Below are positions 16,577 through 25,072 of a DNA stretch of 64,000 bases, one piece after another. Within the stretch, counting starts at the first letter, position 1. Each line of letters starts with the position of its first letter. This stretch comes from Lachnospiraceae bacterium (GTDB lineage Bacteria; Bacillota; Clostridia; Lachnospirales; Lachnospiraceae): contig JAFLSY010000003.1 in the NCBI GenBank assembly GCA_022510745.1, positions 1 to 64,000 on the forward strand, written 5' to 3'. The position numbers and the translations under genes were made by a program. The notes beneath the pieces are model-generated. The model saw only the letters and a program-made list of their open reading frames with translations. It was not told the DNA's origin and searched no databases.

Positions 16577-17525
16577 TCATTTTTCTTTCCAGTCTGTAAA
16601 TATTACTTTCCCCTACCCGAGTCCTTAAAGGTACTCTGGCTGCCGGTACTACCTCCGCGGCCTGCAGGGTATGACCGGGCTGGTCGTCAAAAAATATCTG
16701 CGCGCCAAAGGCGGAAAGCACCTCCCGTTTGGTGATGCCGCCCAGAAAAAAGGCTTCGTCTATCCGTACATTCCAAGAACGCAGTGTCCGAATGACTCTC
16801 TCATGGGCCGGCGCGCTCCTGGCCGTCACAAGCGCCGTTCGAATCGGCATATCCTCAGCATCAAACTCTCTCTGTAAATCCGATAATATTTTCAAAAATC
16901 TGGCAAAAGGACCGGCATGCAGGGGCAGTGCGGCGTTCGCTTTTTCACTGCTCTCAAAGGCTTCCAACCCCTGCTCTTGAAATATTTGTTCTGCCTCGTC
17001 GGAAAAAAGTACCGCGTCCCCGTCAAAAGCAATCCGAATGCAGGGACGTTCGTCTTTCCTTCCCTCCCCGTATTCCGCTCTGCCGTCTCCGCAGATAATC
17101 CCCGCGGCAATTCCCGCATCGATCGCCGCCTGAACATCCGCTTCACAGGCAGAGAGATACAAGTCCGTATGAAAAGCCGTCAGATAAGGGGTTAACGGCG
17201 CTCCGCTGGTAAAGACCGCACGGGTGATATTCAGACCATAGCTCTCTATGGAGTGAAAAATACGCAGGGAAATATCAGGACTGTTTTTCGACATCAGGAT
17301 GACCTCCACCCTGTTGTCCTGTCCGGGCAGCTCATTTAACTGCAGCAATGACCGTATCAAAGAAAACCCGGGCCCCGGCTTTAATATTTCATCTTCATGC
17401 TCTTTCTGATAAGTCGAATATGCCTCCACGCCCTCTTTTTCGAAAATCTGATTCTCTTTATTTAATTGAAACAGGGTACGGGTGGATACCCCGATCACCA
17501 GTCTGTTTTCTAAACTGTATGCCAT
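16563..17525 (-). CDS. 5'-nucleotidase (cytosolic NT5C1-like family)
   Basis: A 320-residue protein of the PF06189 5'-nucleotidase family, which removes the 5' phosphate from nucleoside monophosphates in the cytoplasm. It starts MAYSLENRLVIGVSTRTLFQL. Typical blocks are 'NVRLSRNSPD'-like 'VEVILMSKNSPDISLRIF', 'GLNITRAVFTSG', 'DLYLSACEADVQAAID', 'RIAFDGDAVLFSDE' (acidic metal motif), 'LVTARSAPAHERVIRTL' and 'FFLGGITKREVL'. An AGGAGG 6 bases before the ATG at 17525 fixes the start. It overlaps the SfsA-MutY gene by 14 bases, so the two are likely co-translated; a link between nucleotide clean-up and 8-oxoG repair is suggestive but unproven. Confidence 0.88.
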   Translation of the reverse strand: MAYSLENRLVIGVSTRTLFQLNKENQIFEKEGVEAYSTYQKEHEDEILKPGPGFSLIRSLLQLNELPGQDNRVEVILMSKNSPDISLRIFHSIESYGLNITRAVFTSGAPLTPYLTAFHTDLYLSACEADVQAAIDAGIAAGIICGDGRAEYGEGRKDERPCIRIAFDGDAVLFSDEAEQIFQEQGLEAFESSEKANAALPLHAGPFARFLKILSDLQREFDAEDMPIRTALVTARSAPAHERVIRTLRSWNVRIDEAFFLGGITKREVLSAFGAQIFFDDQPGHTLQAAEVVPAARVPLRTRVGESNIYRLERKMNEVS

Positions 17526-17578
17526 AACGGCCTCCTTTCCCGGCAATGCCTGCCGCACGAAGGAGGTCACTTAAGTCC

Positions 17579-18187
17579 TTAGCGCGGCCTTTCGCACTCG
17601 TACTTTTCCTTCGTCAGCAGACAGTTCTTCAGGCTTAAGAAACGATCTTCCAAACTGCCTTCAAGCACTTCCACGTCACAGGCTATTGCCATAGTTGTGA
17701 TCATTTCATCCGTAATTCTATGTCGCAGTCCCACCAGAATGTTCAGCTTTTCCTCATAGCTGTCCGCATCCAAAAACTCCAACACCTGCGCATCCAGCTG
17801 ATATTCCGGTGCTCCGGCATCGTCTTTTTCCTCTTTGGGAACTTCAGGGGTTTCTTCCAAGGTGTTCCCGGCACCTTTTTGGGGCGCCTCTCCCTTTATG
17901 GTATCTGTTTGGGGCGCCTCTTCCTCTATGGCATCTGTTTCGGGTGCTTCTGCTTCCCCTGTCTGCAATTCAAAACGGAAAGTCTGCGCGGCATCGGGAT
18001 ATTTTTCTTTATCCAGCTTCTCCACAAAACTCTGAAGCGGTCTGGCATATATTTTTAAATCACCGTACAGAGCCTGATAGATCACCAGCTGCTCCCCCGT
18101 TTCGGAATGCTCCGCCAATTCTAACACCTGATAGAGACTGCCTTTAAAATGCCTGTAAATTTCACGACTTTTTGGAATTTGGGACAT
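17579..18187 (-). CDS. DUF1653 protein with acidic repeat linker
   Basis: A 202-residue protein. The N-terminal 65 residues ('YRHFKGSLYQVLELAEHSETGEQ', 'VIYQALYGDLKIYARPL') match DUF1653, a small beta-barrel-like domain of unknown function found across Firmicutes. A Glu/Pro/Ala-rich linker (about 80-130) includes two copies of a ten-residue repeat (EEEAPQTDTI / KGEAPQ). The C-terminal 60 residues are helical ('YEEKLNILVGLRHRITDEMITTMAI'). The start at 18187 has AAGGAG 11 bases upstream. It ends 54 bases before the nucleotidase gene and is probably in the same operon. Confidence 0.8.
   Translation of the reverse strand: MSQIPKSREIYRHFKGSLYQVLELAEHSETGEQLVIYQALYGDLKIYARPLQSFVEKLDKEKYPDAAQTFRFELQTGEAEAPETDAIEEEAPQTDTIKGEAPQKGAGNTLEETPEVPKEEKDDAGAPEYQLDAQVLEFLDADSYEEKLNILVGLRHRITDEMITTMAIACDVEVLEGSLEDRFLSLKNCLLTKEKYECERPR
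17881..17940. repeat. 30-bp tandem duplication inside the DUF1653 gene
   Basis: Two adjacent 30-bp units starting GGGGCGCCTC differ at only four positions. They encode the repeated EAPQTD-type segment of the linker, so copy number may vary without shifting the frame. Confidence 0.85.
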
Positions 18188-18248
18188 AAAACCTGTTTCT
18201 CCTTTGCTTTTTACGATGACTTTATTATAATCCCAAATCCGTCGGTTG

Positions 18249-18623
18249 TCATGCATTTCCTGTCAGAGAATAAATAAAACTGCAATCCTCTTCCTCAAAA
18301 ACCGCGCTTTTCAATTCCTCCACAAGCGCTTCCTTTTCTCCGGTGCTCAGACTGTCAAACCGGCCGTGGTGAATAGCAATATGGTATTCCCGGCTGTTGT
18401 CCTCATAAACAGTTCTGGTAAGCATGACCCCGCTGTTAATAAAGCCCTCCGTGTTTAAGATCGTCTGCATTTCTCTGACGTATTCCCGCTCTAACTGCAC
18501 ATAGCGGGCCTCCTCCGTCCTTTTCGCGCTGTCGTTTTGCAGCCTGACGGTCCCGGCTATACATCCTGCGCTTATCATAAGTAATGCCAGTACTGCTGTG
18601 ATAAAAACTGCATTCCCTCTCAT
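18249..18623 (-). CDS. Small exported or membrane-anchored protein
   Basis: A 124-residue protein. MRGNAVFITAVLALLMISAGCIAGTV is an N-terminal membrane segment with a lipobox-like 'ISAGC', so it may be a lipoprotein or a signal anchor. The rest is a helical, charged domain ('EEARYVQLEREYVREMQTIL') followed by beta strands ('GVMLTRTVYEDNSREYHIAIHH') and an acidic end. I recognise no family. GGAGGAG lies just before the ATG at 18623. It follows a strong terminator, so it begins a new transcription unit that runs on to the DUF1653 gene. Confidence 0.65.
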   Translation of the reverse strand: MRGNAVFITAVLALLMISAGCIAGTVRLQNDSAKRTEEARYVQLEREYVREMQTILNTEGFINSGVMLTRTVYEDNSREYHIAIHHGRFDSLSTGEKEALVEELKSAVFEEEDCSFIYSLTGNA

Positions 18624-18673
18624 ATGCTCCTCCCGTATCTCTTTTGTTACACACAATATACAGGATTTACTGT

Positions 18674-18737
18674 ACAAAAAAACTCCCTTTTAATCCGCAG
18701 CGGATAAATTTATCCGCTAATCGGCTAAAAAGGAGTT
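18674..18737 (-). terminator. Large intrinsic terminator overlapping the end of the upstream gene
   Basis: On the minus strand AACTCC...GGAGTT forms an outer stem around a perfect 20-bp palindrome (AGCGGATAAATTTATCCGCT, 18699-18718), followed by TTTTTTTG (18675-18682). The TAG stop of the gene ending at 18717 lies inside the structure. Confidence 0.85.
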
Positions 18738-19631
18738 TGCCGTTTCGTCTTCATAAACTTCTATATCATATCGGAGGTAGAAATAATACCTTATGCTTCC
18801 GTATGTCCAATCCTGCGGTCCGCTGCCTCTCTCTAACGCCACCGTCATGGGAACGAACCCCCACCTCATCCCGGTAGTATCCAGATACCCGTTGTTTGCG
18901 GTCGAGCGGTAGAGCGCATATTCTCCCCGCTCATAGCCCATCTGCATCAGCAGTTCGAAATTAGTAATATCCGTTAAGATATCGTAACCTTCCACCTCAA
19001 AATAAGCTTCACTGCCTTCCGCAAATAAATTATTCTGGTAGCTGACGACTTCCGTATCCAGAGAAGTGATCTCCATAACAAATGCTTCCGCTTCTGCACA
19101 ATAAATCTCCGCCTGATAGATAATGTAATCCACCGCATCCACCCGAAGCAGAAAATCGAAGGTTTTATAATCACTGAAGCGCAGGGTCCAAAATGCGATT
19201 TCCGCACTGTTCTCCGAACTGTCCGTCATATTGTAGTATTCCGCATAGAGAACATGATGCTCTATATCATAAGCTGAAAGATCCGGCAGCAGATTGTACT
19301 GAGCCGCGATTCTCATAGCCTCCCTGACACTCTCTAACAGCTCCCCGTCCTTCATATCTTCTCCGGACAGATACAGTGTCCTTCTTGCGCCTTCCCGCCT
19401 TCCCATGGTTTCCATCATCTGCTGTACTCTTTCTTTGACCGTCATGGAAATGGGGTTTCTGAAATTGAAGGTTTCCCTCTCCACCACATGGGGCTGATTC
19501 AGATCATTCCTGTCCATAATGCTGCTGTAAAGCTGGGGCATTAAAAAGGTTATCAAGATCAGAATTGTCACGGAAAGGACGCCTATGCCATAGTCCAACA
19601 GCGCATTGTTTTTTTCCTGCTTATTTTTCAT
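18717..19631 (-). CDS. Membrane-anchored protein linked to a two-component system
   Basis: A 304-residue protein with one N-terminal membrane helix (about 13-34, 'GIGVLSVTILILITFLM') and a large extracytoplasmic domain. The domain is rich in Glu/Tyr ('LYLSGEDMKDGELLESVREAMRIAAQYNLLP') and ends 'IRYYFYLRYDIEVYEDETANSFLAD'. I do not recognise it. It overlaps the histidine kinase gene by 11 bases, with GGGAGG before the ATG, so it is translationally coupled to it. Such third genes often modulate the sensor or are its accessory (as YycH/YycI are for WalK), but no sequence match to those is visible. Confidence 0.7.
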   Translation of the reverse strand: MKNKQEKNNALLDYGIGVLSVTILILITFLMPQLYSSIMDRNDLNQPHVVERETFNFRNPISMTVKERVQQMMETMGRREGARRTLYLSGEDMKDGELLESVREAMRIAAQYNLLPDLSAYDIEHHVLYAEYYNMTDSSENSAEIAFWTLRFSDYKTFDFLLRVDAVDYIIYQAEIYCAEAEAFVMEITSLDTEVVSYQNNLFAEGSEAYFEVEGYDILTDITNFELLMQMGYERGEYALYRSTANNGYLDTTGMRWGFVPMTVALERGSGPQDWTYGSIRYYFYLRYDIEVYEDETANSFLAD

Positions 19632-21033
19632 GTGCTGCCTCCCCGGGGAACACCACCCAAATTTCCGTTCCCTTGCCTTCTTCACTTCTGATATACCATT
19701 TTGCTTTGTGTACTTCTACAATACGCCTGCAGAGAGTCATGCCCAGACCGGCTCCCCCTTCCTTACGGGAACGGGATTTATCTACCATATAGAAAGCTTC
19801 CGTAATCTTGTCCAATTCCTCTCTGGGCATACCGCATCCATTGTCTTTGACCCGGATTTCATAACCCGCATTTACTTTTCTGCCTTTCAGCCAGATATTT
19901 CCGTCCTCCGGCAGCGCTTTTCTGGCATTGTCTATTAAATTTGTAAACAGGGATACCAAAAGATCCTTCTCTCCCCAAACAGTGCCATCCTCAATACTTT
20001 CCTGCAGAACAATATGCTTTTTTTCCAGCACCTTGGATACTGCGATATTAATCTCCTCCATCAGTTCGTTCACTTGTAACGGCTTCATCTGATAGTCTTG
20101 ATTTTTGGTCACGATCAGCTCTAACAGTTTAAAGGAAAGGGATTCCAACCTTTTCCCCTGTGAATAGATATAGTGGGAAGCCTCCATGGTTTCCTCCCTG
20201 CTCATATCCATGGTTCTGAGCATGTCCGCATATCCGATGATAGAGGTCAAAGGCGTTTTTAACTCATGTGCAAAAGAGGCGGTAAAGTCCTCCTGCTTCT
20301 GGGCCGCCATGGTCAACTCCTCCATCCTCTGATTCAAGCTCTCCGCCATCTGGTTAAAATCCTTGGCCAACGTACCGATTTCATCCTCGCTCTGCACATC
20401 GGCCCGCACCTCATAATCCCCTTGCGCAAACTGTCTGGTCGTATCGGACAGCCTGATCACGGACTTCGTCAGAAAGTGGGTTAAAATAAATACGATAATA
20501 CTGGATGTGGCGATCAATGCCAGCATCACCACCCGATACTGCGCATACAAATCGTCCCTCTCCTGATACAGGGAGGTGATATCCTTAATACTTTCCAGAT
20601 AATAGAGCCTTTCGCTCATAATACTTTTACATACGAAGATCAGATATTTCTGTTCTCCCGATTCCGAAACCTGATAAATACAGTTATCTTCTCCCAGTTG
20701 GTCAAACAGCTGATGGTCAAGATGTTCCGGACTGTTCTCATAAATCAGATCCTGCTCTCTGTAGAGCTTGTAGGAATACTCCTGACTGTCCAGATTTCCG
20801 ATGACAGACTCCGCCAGATCCCGCACGATTTTCTCGGTTCGGTAATTCTCGGACAACGAATTCATGTTTACCTCAAAGGCCAACTGATACATCCGGTTTT
20901 CCCTGTTGCCTTCTTCTATCTCCTTTTCCAGGGAATTCCGAAAACTCTGGCTTATGATCAGCATACCGAACACGCTGAACCCCACTGTCATAAGCGCAAT
21001 AAATGCAAAAAAGATTTTCCAGAAAAATTTCAT
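19621..21033 (-). CDS. Sensor histidine kinase
   Basis: A 470-residue membrane kinase. Helix 1 spans about 5-28, an extracellular sensor domain about 30-165, and helix 2 about 168-188. A HAMP domain follows (about 190-240). The phospho-accepting His is H256 in 'FAHELKTPLTSIIGY'. The ATPase domain has the N box 'NLIDNARKAL' (about 365-374), G1 'DNGCGMP' and G2 'EGGAGLGMTLCRRI'. The cognate regulator lies immediately upstream (15-base gap) and an exported protein gene overlaps its end. Stimulus is unknown. Confidence 0.93.
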   Translation of the reverse strand: MKFFWKIFFAFIALMTVGFSVFGMLIISQSFRNSLEKEIEEGNRENRMYQLAFEVNMNSLSENYRTEKIVRDLAESVIGNLDSQEYSYKLYREQDLIYENSPEHLDHQLFDQLGEDNCIYQVSESGEQKYLIFVCKSIMSERLYYLESIKDITSLYQERDDLYAQYRVVMLALIATSSIIVFILTHFLTKSVIRLSDTTRQFAQGDYEVRADVQSEDEIGTLAKDFNQMAESLNQRMEELTMAAQKQEDFTASFAHELKTPLTSIIGYADMLRTMDMSREETMEASHYIYSQGKRLESLSFKLLELIVTKNQDYQMKPLQVNELMEEINIAVSKVLEKKHIVLQESIEDGTVWGEKDLLVSLFTNLIDNARKALPEDGNIWLKGRKVNAGYEIRVKDNGCGMPREELDKITEAFYMVDKSRSRKEGGAGLGMTLCRRIVEVHKAKWYIRSEEGKGTEIWVVFPGEAAHEK

Positions 21034-21048
21034 GCAGGCGCCCTTTCC

Positions 21049-21702
21049 TTATGCCTCTAACCGGTATCCCACCTTATATACCGCCACGATCTTATCCTCC
21101 CAATGGAGCTTCTTTTTTAGTCTCTGCACATGTAAATCCACAGTTCTGCTCTCTCCCATGTACTCGCTCTCCCACACGTTTTCATAGATGGTATCCCGAT
21201 ATAGGGCAATATTCTTATTGCGGATAAAGAGCAGCAACAGTTCAAACTCCTTCAAAGTCAACATGATTGGATTGCCGTTCTGCGTCACCGTGCGGGAATA
21301 GGTATCCACTTCAATATCCAGAATTTTAATGACACGTTCCGTCTTGTTATAACGGCGCAGCACCGCCTCCACTCTGGCTAACAGTTCCACGATTTCGAAA
21401 GGCTTTGAAATATAATCGTCCGCCCCTTTTTTCAATCCCTTTACCTTATTTTCCACCGAGTCCATCGCAGTGATAAAGATAACCGGCGTCTCCAGACTCT
21501 GTGCATATTCCAAAAGCTCATAACCATTGATCTTAGGCAGCATGATGTCCAACAGGATCAAATCATAACCGTTGCCCGCCATCATATCGGCAGCCTCCTT
21601 GCCGTCAAAAGCGCACTGACACTGGTAACCCGCCTTTGTCAGATTCATTCGTATTAAATTGGAAATAGGTTCTTCATCTTCCACTATCAGTATCTTGATC
21701 AT
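21049..21702 (-). CDS. OmpR-family response regulator
   Basis: A 217-residue regulator. The receiver domain has acidic residues at positions 9-10, phospho-acceptor D52 ('LILLDIMLPK') and the 'KKGADDYISKPFE' lysine. The C-terminal winged helix ('MLTLKEFELLLLFIRN', 'ESRTVDLHVQRLKKKL') is of the OmpR/PhoB type. It forms a pair with the kinase that follows. The intergenic repeat upstream (21758-21815) is a candidate operator. Confidence 0.94.
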   Translation of the reverse strand: MIKILIVEDEEPISNLIRMNLTKAGYQCQCAFDGKEAADMMAGNGYDLILLDIMLPKINGYELLEYAQSLETPVIFITAMDSVENKVKGLKKGADDYISKPFEIVELLARVEAVLRRYNKTERVIKILDIEVDTYSRTVTQNGNPIMLTLKEFELLLLFIRNKNIALYRDTIYENVWESEYMGESRTVDLHVQRLKKKLHWEDKIVAVYKVGYRLEA

Positions 21703-21757
21703 CTTTCTTCTTTTCTGCCCTTTCTTCCTTCAGCCTGCTTCTCATTATGGTAACCCT

Positions 21758-21815
21758 TTGTATCGGGATTGTATCACAATACCGATACAAAATTGTATCA
21801 TAATACCGATACAAT
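21758..21815. repeat. Tandem copy of the holA 3' end, 23-24 bp units
   Basis: ATTGTATCAYAATACCGATACAA occurs twice (21768-21790 and 21792-21815) and a further TTGTATCGG lies at 21758-21766. The downstream unit includes the last codons and stop of holA. Each unit carries inverted TTGTATCGG/CCGATACAA arms. It sits between holA and the response regulator gene. Confidence 0.8.
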
Positions 21816-22772
21816 TAGCATTTCCACGCTCATAGTATCGTTCATACGTCCGGTCTTTACCGCTTCTTCCGATTCCACGCAGCGCTCTACGGCAGTCCGC
21901 AGCTCACGCTCCTTAAAGCGGGCGGCCTGAGTGACATATTTTCCTGCCACAAAGCCAGGCAGGCCCAATTTCTCACCAATGGCCTTATTCGCAAATCCCC
22001 TGTTTTTCAACTGCTTGACCTGAAGCAGCGTATTGCACTGTCTGGCGATCAGAAACAGAATCCGCATGGGCGGTTCTTTTAAAGCTAACAGGTCATAGTA
22101 GAGGGCCAGAGCGTCTTTTGTCCTTTTCTCTCCTATCGCCGTCACCATATCAAAAATACGGTTATTTATGCGGGTAGTACAGATTTGCTCCACATCTTCC
22201 CGCTCTACAATGCTCTTCCCCATGCAATAGCAGACCAGCTTCTCCAATTCCAAACGGATATTTCCCATATCGGTTCCCACTTTATCCAGAAAAGCCTCCG
22301 CTGTATTTTCCGTGATCTGTAAACCCTCTTTTTTGAGTATGCCGGCGATCCAGCGTTTTAATGTTTTTTCATCCTGCGCCGCAAATTCAGCCGCATGTCC
22401 GGCGGACTGCACCTGCTTATAGAGCTTGCTGCGTTTATCGACCTCGCTTTCCACAAATACAAAGTACACCGTGGGTGCCGGTGAGTCCAGATATTCCGCC
22501 AGTTTTTCTCCTCCGCTCTTAAAAAGACCCGTATTCTCTAAAACAATGACCCGCCTTTCAGCAAAAAAAGGCATGGTTTCCGCCAGGTCGATAATTTCTC
22601 CCAGATTTACATCCTTCCCCTCAAAATAATGGGAATTCATGGAGTCTCCATCCCCCGACAGAGCCTGACTTAATCTATCCTTGTACTGCTTGCGCAGATA
22701 GGCCTCCTCACCGAAAAGAAGGTACATTTGTTTCCATTTTCCGCTTTTGATATCTTCATTGATTTGCTGCAT
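21798..22772 (-). CDS. holA: DNA polymerase III subunit delta
   Basis: A 324-residue clamp-loader subunit that opens the sliding clamp during replication. It starts MQQINEDIKSGKWKQMYLLFGEEAYL, the family's usual beginning; 'LAETMPFFAERRVIVLENTGLFKSGG', 'TVYFVFVESEVDKRSKLYKQV' and 'LRLELEKLVCYC'-like 'NIRLELEKLVCY' are typical blocks, and the C-terminal helical collar contains 'EPPMRILFLIARQCNTLLQVK'. AAGGA at 8 bases supports the ATG at 22772 and not the longer frame. It follows comEC, an order common in clostridia. Confidence 0.93.
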   Translation of the reverse strand: MQQINEDIKSGKWKQMYLLFGEEAYLRKQYKDRLSQALSGDGDSMNSHYFEGKDVNLGEIIDLAETMPFFAERRVIVLENTGLFKSGGEKLAEYLDSPAPTVYFVFVESEVDKRSKLYKQVQSAGHAAEFAAQDEKTLKRWIAGILKKEGLQITENTAEAFLDKVGTDMGNIRLELEKLVCYCMGKSIVEREDVEQICTTRINNRIFDMVTAIGEKRTKDALALYYDLLALKEPPMRILFLIARQCNTLLQVKQLKNRGFANKAIGEKLGLPGFVAGKYVTQAARFKERELRTAVERCVESEEAVKTGRMNDTMSVEMLIVSVL

Positions 22773-22876
22773 ACAGGGGTCCTTCTTCAACTTTTTGCAG
22801 TATGGCAATGAGCAGGGCGCATACTCCTTCCACGAGCAGCGCATCTTGCTCTGTCAATCAGTAGTATACCACTATT

Positions 22877-25036
22877 TTAATTCTGCTTCAACACCCGCCC
22901 ATCCGTATAAAAGCTTACGGCGCCGCTGCCGCCCGTGCCGAAAATACGGCATCCGTTTTGGGAAAGTCTCCCCATCAATTCCGCATGGGGATGTCCGTAG
23001 GGATTGTTTTTTCCGTAGGATAGCACGGCTATATCCGGGGATAACTGCTGTAATAATTCCTCTCCCGTACTGCCGGCGGAACCATGGTGGGCAACTTTTA
23101 GAACAGTCAGGTCCTCAATACCGTATTTCTGTAGGGTATTTAACAAGGCATCCTCCCCGTTTCCTTCCGTATCTCCCGTAAACAGCATGGAGAATTCCCC
23201 ATAGGTAAGATAGAGCACCTGAGAGCCTGCATTATCATTCTCCGGCATAAATCCCTTTTGGGGATGAAGGCAGGCGAGCATGACTTCCCCGCTCTGCCAG
23301 CTCATCCCCGCACTCATAGAAAGTATTGGAATTGCCTTCTTTTCTGCCAACTCTCGAATTTGCGCAAAACTATCTGCCCCGCTGCCGGTGACTGTAGGCA
23401 GTACCAGTGTATTAATGTCTATATCACTTTTTTCAAGCAGCCAGATAATGCCGCTTACATGGTCGCTGTCCCCATGGCTTAGGAAAACCGCATCCAAAGC
23501 GGTGATGCCCTGACTTTTTAAAAAGGGCTCTATACGGTAATCTCCCACCTGCGAAACGCTGGTACTTCCTCCGTCTATCAGATAGTTTTCTCCTCCCGGC
23601 AGCTCCAAACAAATACATTCTCCCTGTCCCACATCTAAAACGGTAACAGTAAGCCCCGTGCGGATATGGATGCACAAAATGAGTACCGCGCCGCAAAGCA
23701 GCCCCGCCTGAAACCGAAACCGCAGTTTGGGAAAACCAAGAAGGAGCAGTATCAGCGCGTAAAATATTCCTATCTGCCAGCCCTTCGGCTGCCCGGGGGT
23801 AAAAAGATGCCATGGAAGATTTCCTATCATCAGGCTTCCCTTCCCATAAAATGTAAGGATACCGTGTAAAAGCAGGGCGATGGGCCACGCCAGCCTGGCA
23901 GAAAACAGCGCAAGCGCCATGGTTCCAAGTCCGAATATAAGAACCGCTCCTGCCAAAGGCAGTACAAGTAAATTAAAAAAAGGACCATAGATGGAGATCT
24001 CATAATAAAAATAGAGCTGCACCGGCAAAGTAAAAAGCCCGATGGAAAGGGAAGCCGCCAGTCCTTCTTCCAAAGCAGGGAGCTTTAGTTTAGGCAAACG
24101 TAGTGCAGGTTTAAAAAGCAGGACGGCCAGCACGGATAAAAAAGAAAGAAGGAATCCCGCATGCATCAGATACAATGGCTGTTTCAATACCAATAATGTC
24201 CCGCTTAGGGACAAGGCCGTCAAGCCGTCATAGGTTCTTCCCAAAACATCCGCAAGCAGCCGCAGCAGAAACATAAAAACAGCTCTGTAAGCAGAAACAG
24301 GCATCCCTATCATTTCTCCATAGAACAAAAGCAGCGCTCCGCTTAAAAATGCAGCCGCCGTCAGGGGCATACCGCTCTTTTTAAAGAGTCTGTAAAGTCC
24401 CATGCCGATCAGGGAAATATGCAGGCCGGAAATACTGAGAAGATGCAGGATACCTGCTTCTCTATATAGTTTCTTTATATCCTTTTCCAAATCCGACTTA
24501 TCGCCCAAAAGCATGGTCTTTACAATGGCTGCATCCTCCCTGTCCAGTACGCTCTGAAGCGCTTCACACAACCATTTTTTACACTGCCACAGCCCCTCTT
24601 TCCAAACCTCCTTCTCCCCCGATACCGCCAGGATTTTCGCAGAAAGCAGACGGGCAGAAACACCGATGGTCTTATAATAAAGTCTGGCGTCGAACCCTCC
24701 CGGATTGAGGGCTGGTTCGTTTTCCATAAGAATACCTTCCAGTTTTATGCGCGCGCCAATTGCCGGCTCGAAAGCGCCGCTTTCCATTGTGCACAATATC
24801 TGTTCCTCAAAAGGAATGGGAATGTTTTGAAATGTAAGAGAATCAGGTTCTAAATAGATGAGTAAGACGGGGGCTTCTTTCCCCCCTTTGAATTCTTTGG
24901 CACACACTCTGCCGGTTACCACAACCCGCCCGCCGGAAGCTTCCCCATAGGAAAGATACTCCGGCGGATGCAGCCATAGGCCCAGAGCCGTAAAGAAAAT
25001 CACGGCCATGCATGCCACGCAAAGCGGTCTTTTCAA
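22877..25036 (-). CDS. comEC: ComEC/Rec2 DNA-uptake channel protein
   Basis: A 719-residue membrane protein with three parts. The N-terminal region is DUF4131-like (about 1-190, two helices plus an OB-like stretch). The Competence domain (about 190-450, many helices) contains 'ILHLLSISGLHISLIGMGLY' and 'PVSAYRAVFMFLLRLLADVLGR'. The C-terminal metallo-beta-lactamase-like domain has 'VLDVGQGECICLE', 'LIDGG', 'FLSHGDSDHVSGI' and 'LKVAHHGSAGS'. The family forms the channel that passes single-stranded DNA into the cell, and the MBL domain may be a nuclease. Together with the comEA-like gene at 28.3 kb it implies DNA-uptake parts, but no comG or comF genes are in the window. Confidence 0.93.
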   Translation of the reverse strand: MKRPLCVACMAVIFFTALGLWLHPPEYLSYGEASGGRVVVTGRVCAKEFKGGKEAPVLLIYLEPDSLTFQNIPIPFEEQILCTMESGAFEPAIGARIKLEGILMENEPALNPGGFDARLYYKTIGVSARLLSAKILAVSGEKEVWKEGLWQCKKWLCEALQSVLDREDAAIVKTMLLGDKSDLEKDIKKLYREAGILHLLSISGLHISLIGMGLYRLFKKSGMPLTAAAFLSGALLLFYGEMIGMPVSAYRAVFMFLLRLLADVLGRTYDGLTALSLSGTLLVLKQPLYLMHAGFLLSFLSVLAVLLFKPALRLPKLKLPALEEGLAASLSIGLFTLPVQLYFYYEISIYGPFFNLLVLPLAGAVLIFGLGTMALALFSARLAWPIALLLHGILTFYGKGSLMIGNLPWHLFTPGQPKGWQIGIFYALILLLLGFPKLRFRFQAGLLCGAVLILCIHIRTGLTVTVLDVGQGECICLELPGGENYLIDGGSTSVSQVGDYRIEPFLKSQGITALDAVFLSHGDSDHVSGIIWLLEKSDIDINTLVLPTVTGSGADSFAQIRELAEKKAIPILSMSAGMSWQSGEVMLACLHPQKGFMPENDNAGSQVLYLTYGEFSMLFTGDTEGNGEDALLNTLQKYGIEDLTVLKVAHHGSAGSTGEELLQQLSPDIAVLSYGKNNPYGHPHAELMGRLSQNGCRIFGTGGSGAVSFYTDGRVLKQN

Positions 25037-25072
25037 TATTGTTCATACCTTTCTGTAAAATGATTCAGGCTC

